In this document: positions 6,002 to 7,124 of the stretch, in pieces
Position numbering within the stretch: the stretch's first letter is position 1
Layout of the letters: each line of letters begins with the position of its first letter
DNA from: Actinomycetes bacterium
GTDB lineage: Bacteria > Actinomycetota > Actinomycetes > Actinomycetales > Cellulomonadaceae
DNA: 7,124 bases
Direction of reading: 5' to 3'
NCBI GenBank assembly: GCA_021793115.1
Contig: JAJYTJ010000185.1
Span: 1-7,124, forward strand
The notes under the pieces: model-generated
Databases searched by the model: none
What the model was told of the DNA's origin: nothing
What the model saw: only the letters and a program-made list of their open reading frames with translations
Made by a program: the position numbers and the translations under genes

Positions 6002-7124
6002 ATGACGAGCACCGACCGGCGGCCGTGGGTCGCCAACTACCAGCCGGGCGTCCCGGCGGAGATCGAGCTTCCCACGGAGTCTCTGGTCGCGATGTTCGAG
6101 CGATCCGTGGCCGAAGCCGGTTCCTGCCCGGCGACGGAGTTCTTCGGCCGTCGCACCACCTATGCCGAGCTGGGCGATCAGGTCGACCGGGTGGCGGAGG
6201 GCCTGCACCGGCTGGGGGTCCGGGCCGGCGACCGTGTGGCGCTCATTCTTCCGAACTGTCCCCAGCACGTCGTCGCCTTCTACGCGGTGCTGCGTCTGGG
6301 TGCCGTCTTCGTGGAGCACAACCCGCTGTACACGTCCCGCGAGCTGCGTCACCAGTTCGAGAGCCACCAGGCCCCGCGTCGTGATCGCCTGGGACATGGC
6401 GGTCGCCACCGTCCGCGCCTTCCCGGCCGACATCGAGATCGACCACGTCGTGGCGGTGAACCTGCTCCACGCGTTCCCGGCCGCCAAGCGGCTCGCCTTG
6501 CGCCTGCCGGTGCCGAGCCTGCGCCGATCCCGCGCGGCGCTGACCAGCCAGGCGTCGGGGACGATCCCGTGGGAGGCGTTGTTCCGTCACGGTCGCATCG
6601 ATCCGGCTCATCCCCGCCCGAGCGTGAACGACCTGGCCGTGATCCAGTACACCTCGGGCACGACCGGGCGCCCGAAGGGGGCGATGCTCACCCACCTCAA
6701 CCTGTACGCCAACGCCCTGCAGGGTGAGGCGTGGATGTACGGCGCGCAGTACCGCGAAGAGATCTTCTACGCGATCCTGCCGATGTTCCACTCCTTCGGC
6801 ATGACGCTCTACCTGACGTACGGCGTGCGCAAGCAGGCTCTGCTGGTCCTCTTCCCCAAGTTCGACCCGGACCTGATCCTCACCGCGATGAGGAAGTCTC
6901 CGGCGACCGTCTACTGCGCGGTCCCTCCGATCTACGAGCGCACGGCGATGGCTGCGAAGGAGCGGGGGGTCTCGCTGCGCTCGTGCCGGTTCTGCATCTC
7001 CGGCGCGATGAATCTCCCGGAACAGACCGTGGAGCTGTGGGAGTCGATGTCCGGCGGGCTGCTCGTCGAGGGCTACGGCCTGACCGAGTCGTCCCCGGTC
7101 GCGCTGGGCAACCCGTTCCACCCG
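6002..7124 (+). pseudogene. fadD: long-chain fatty acid-CoA ligase (FadD-type), frameshifted, 3' end outside window
   Basis: FadD activates fatty acids to acyl-CoA with ATP through an acyl-AMP intermediate. The frame from ATG 6002 gives a normal N-terminus (TYAELGDQVDRVAEGLHRLG, then GDRVALILPNCPQHV and NPLYTSRELRHQFESH), then loses similarity. The +1 frame continues at once with ARVVIAWD and, later, the adenylate-forming motifs YTSGTTGRPKG (near residue 216), PMFHSFGM, CAVPPIYER, FCISGAMNLP and EGYGLTESSPVALGNPF (near 358). Removing one C from the CCCC run at 6372-6375 restores one frame of 374 residues to the window edge, about two thirds of a usual 500-560 residue ligase. As written, the first frame would stop at 6725-6727. 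Because both halves keep strong coding character, the lesion is either very recent or a sequencing error. GAGG at 5990-5993 supports the ATG; the in-frame GTG at 5984 is less likely. Codons ending in A or T (tct, cct, aat, gaa) seem somewhat commoner here than in the neighbours. Confidence 0.87.

Noticed and set aside
4183..6384. A 733-codon open frame on the + strand.
   Set aside because: It is antisense to the sucrose phosphorylase gene, rich in Arg/Gly/Val/His with no recognisable motif, and runs through the intergenic region into fadD in the wrong frame. Long shadow frames are expected at this GC content.

Overview
The window is very GC-rich, with codons that almost always end in G or C, several GTG starts and closely packed genes. 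This fits a high-GC actinobacterium. The protein styles (a YhgE/Pip exporter with a TetR regulator, a bifidobacterial-type sucrose phosphorylase, an actinobacterial FadD) suggest Micrococcales, perhaps a Cellulomonas relative. That placement is an inference from memory of the families, not from a search. I see no rRNA, tRNA, CRISPR array, transposase or phage gene.

Layout. Bases 1-1361 (+) are the 3' part of a YhgE/Pip-type membrane protein: a long Gly/Ala heptad-repeat region followed by five predicted membrane helices. A TetR-family repressor gene follows after 13 bases (1375-1908, +), and the two look like a regulator-exporter unit. A convergent 10-base gap leads to a leftward group: sucrose phosphorylase (5709 to 4222), a zinc-free NAD(P)H:quinone oxidoreductase-like protein (4135 to 3197), and the chorismate-binding subunit of aminodeoxychorismate synthase, PabB (up to 3190, ending at 1919). 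The last two are tightly coupled around 3190-3200. Sucrose phosphorylase is separated from the oxidoreductase by 86 bases holding several palindromes. A divergent intergenic region of about 290 bases (5710-6001) separates sucrose phosphorylase from a rightward long-chain acyl-CoA synthetase gene (from 6002), which leaves the window at its right edge.

How the genes work together. Sucrose phosphorylase would turn cytosolic sucrose and phosphate into glucose-1-phosphate and fructose. PabB makes the folate precursor 4-amino-4-deoxychorismate with a glutaminase partner that is not in this window. FadD would activate fatty acids. These are housekeeping or catabolic functions with no obvious common pathway, and I do not see a new multi-gene system.

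The points that merit attention are local. The fadD reading frame is broken by one extra C in a C4 run at 6372-6375. At the pabB start, the best ribosome binding site and the coding-like codon use belong to a different frame. A 9-bp in-frame tandem repeat encodes a Gly-Ser linker inside PabB. Several palindromes lie next to the start codons of the sucrose phosphorylase and oxidoreductase genes and in the divergent promoter region.
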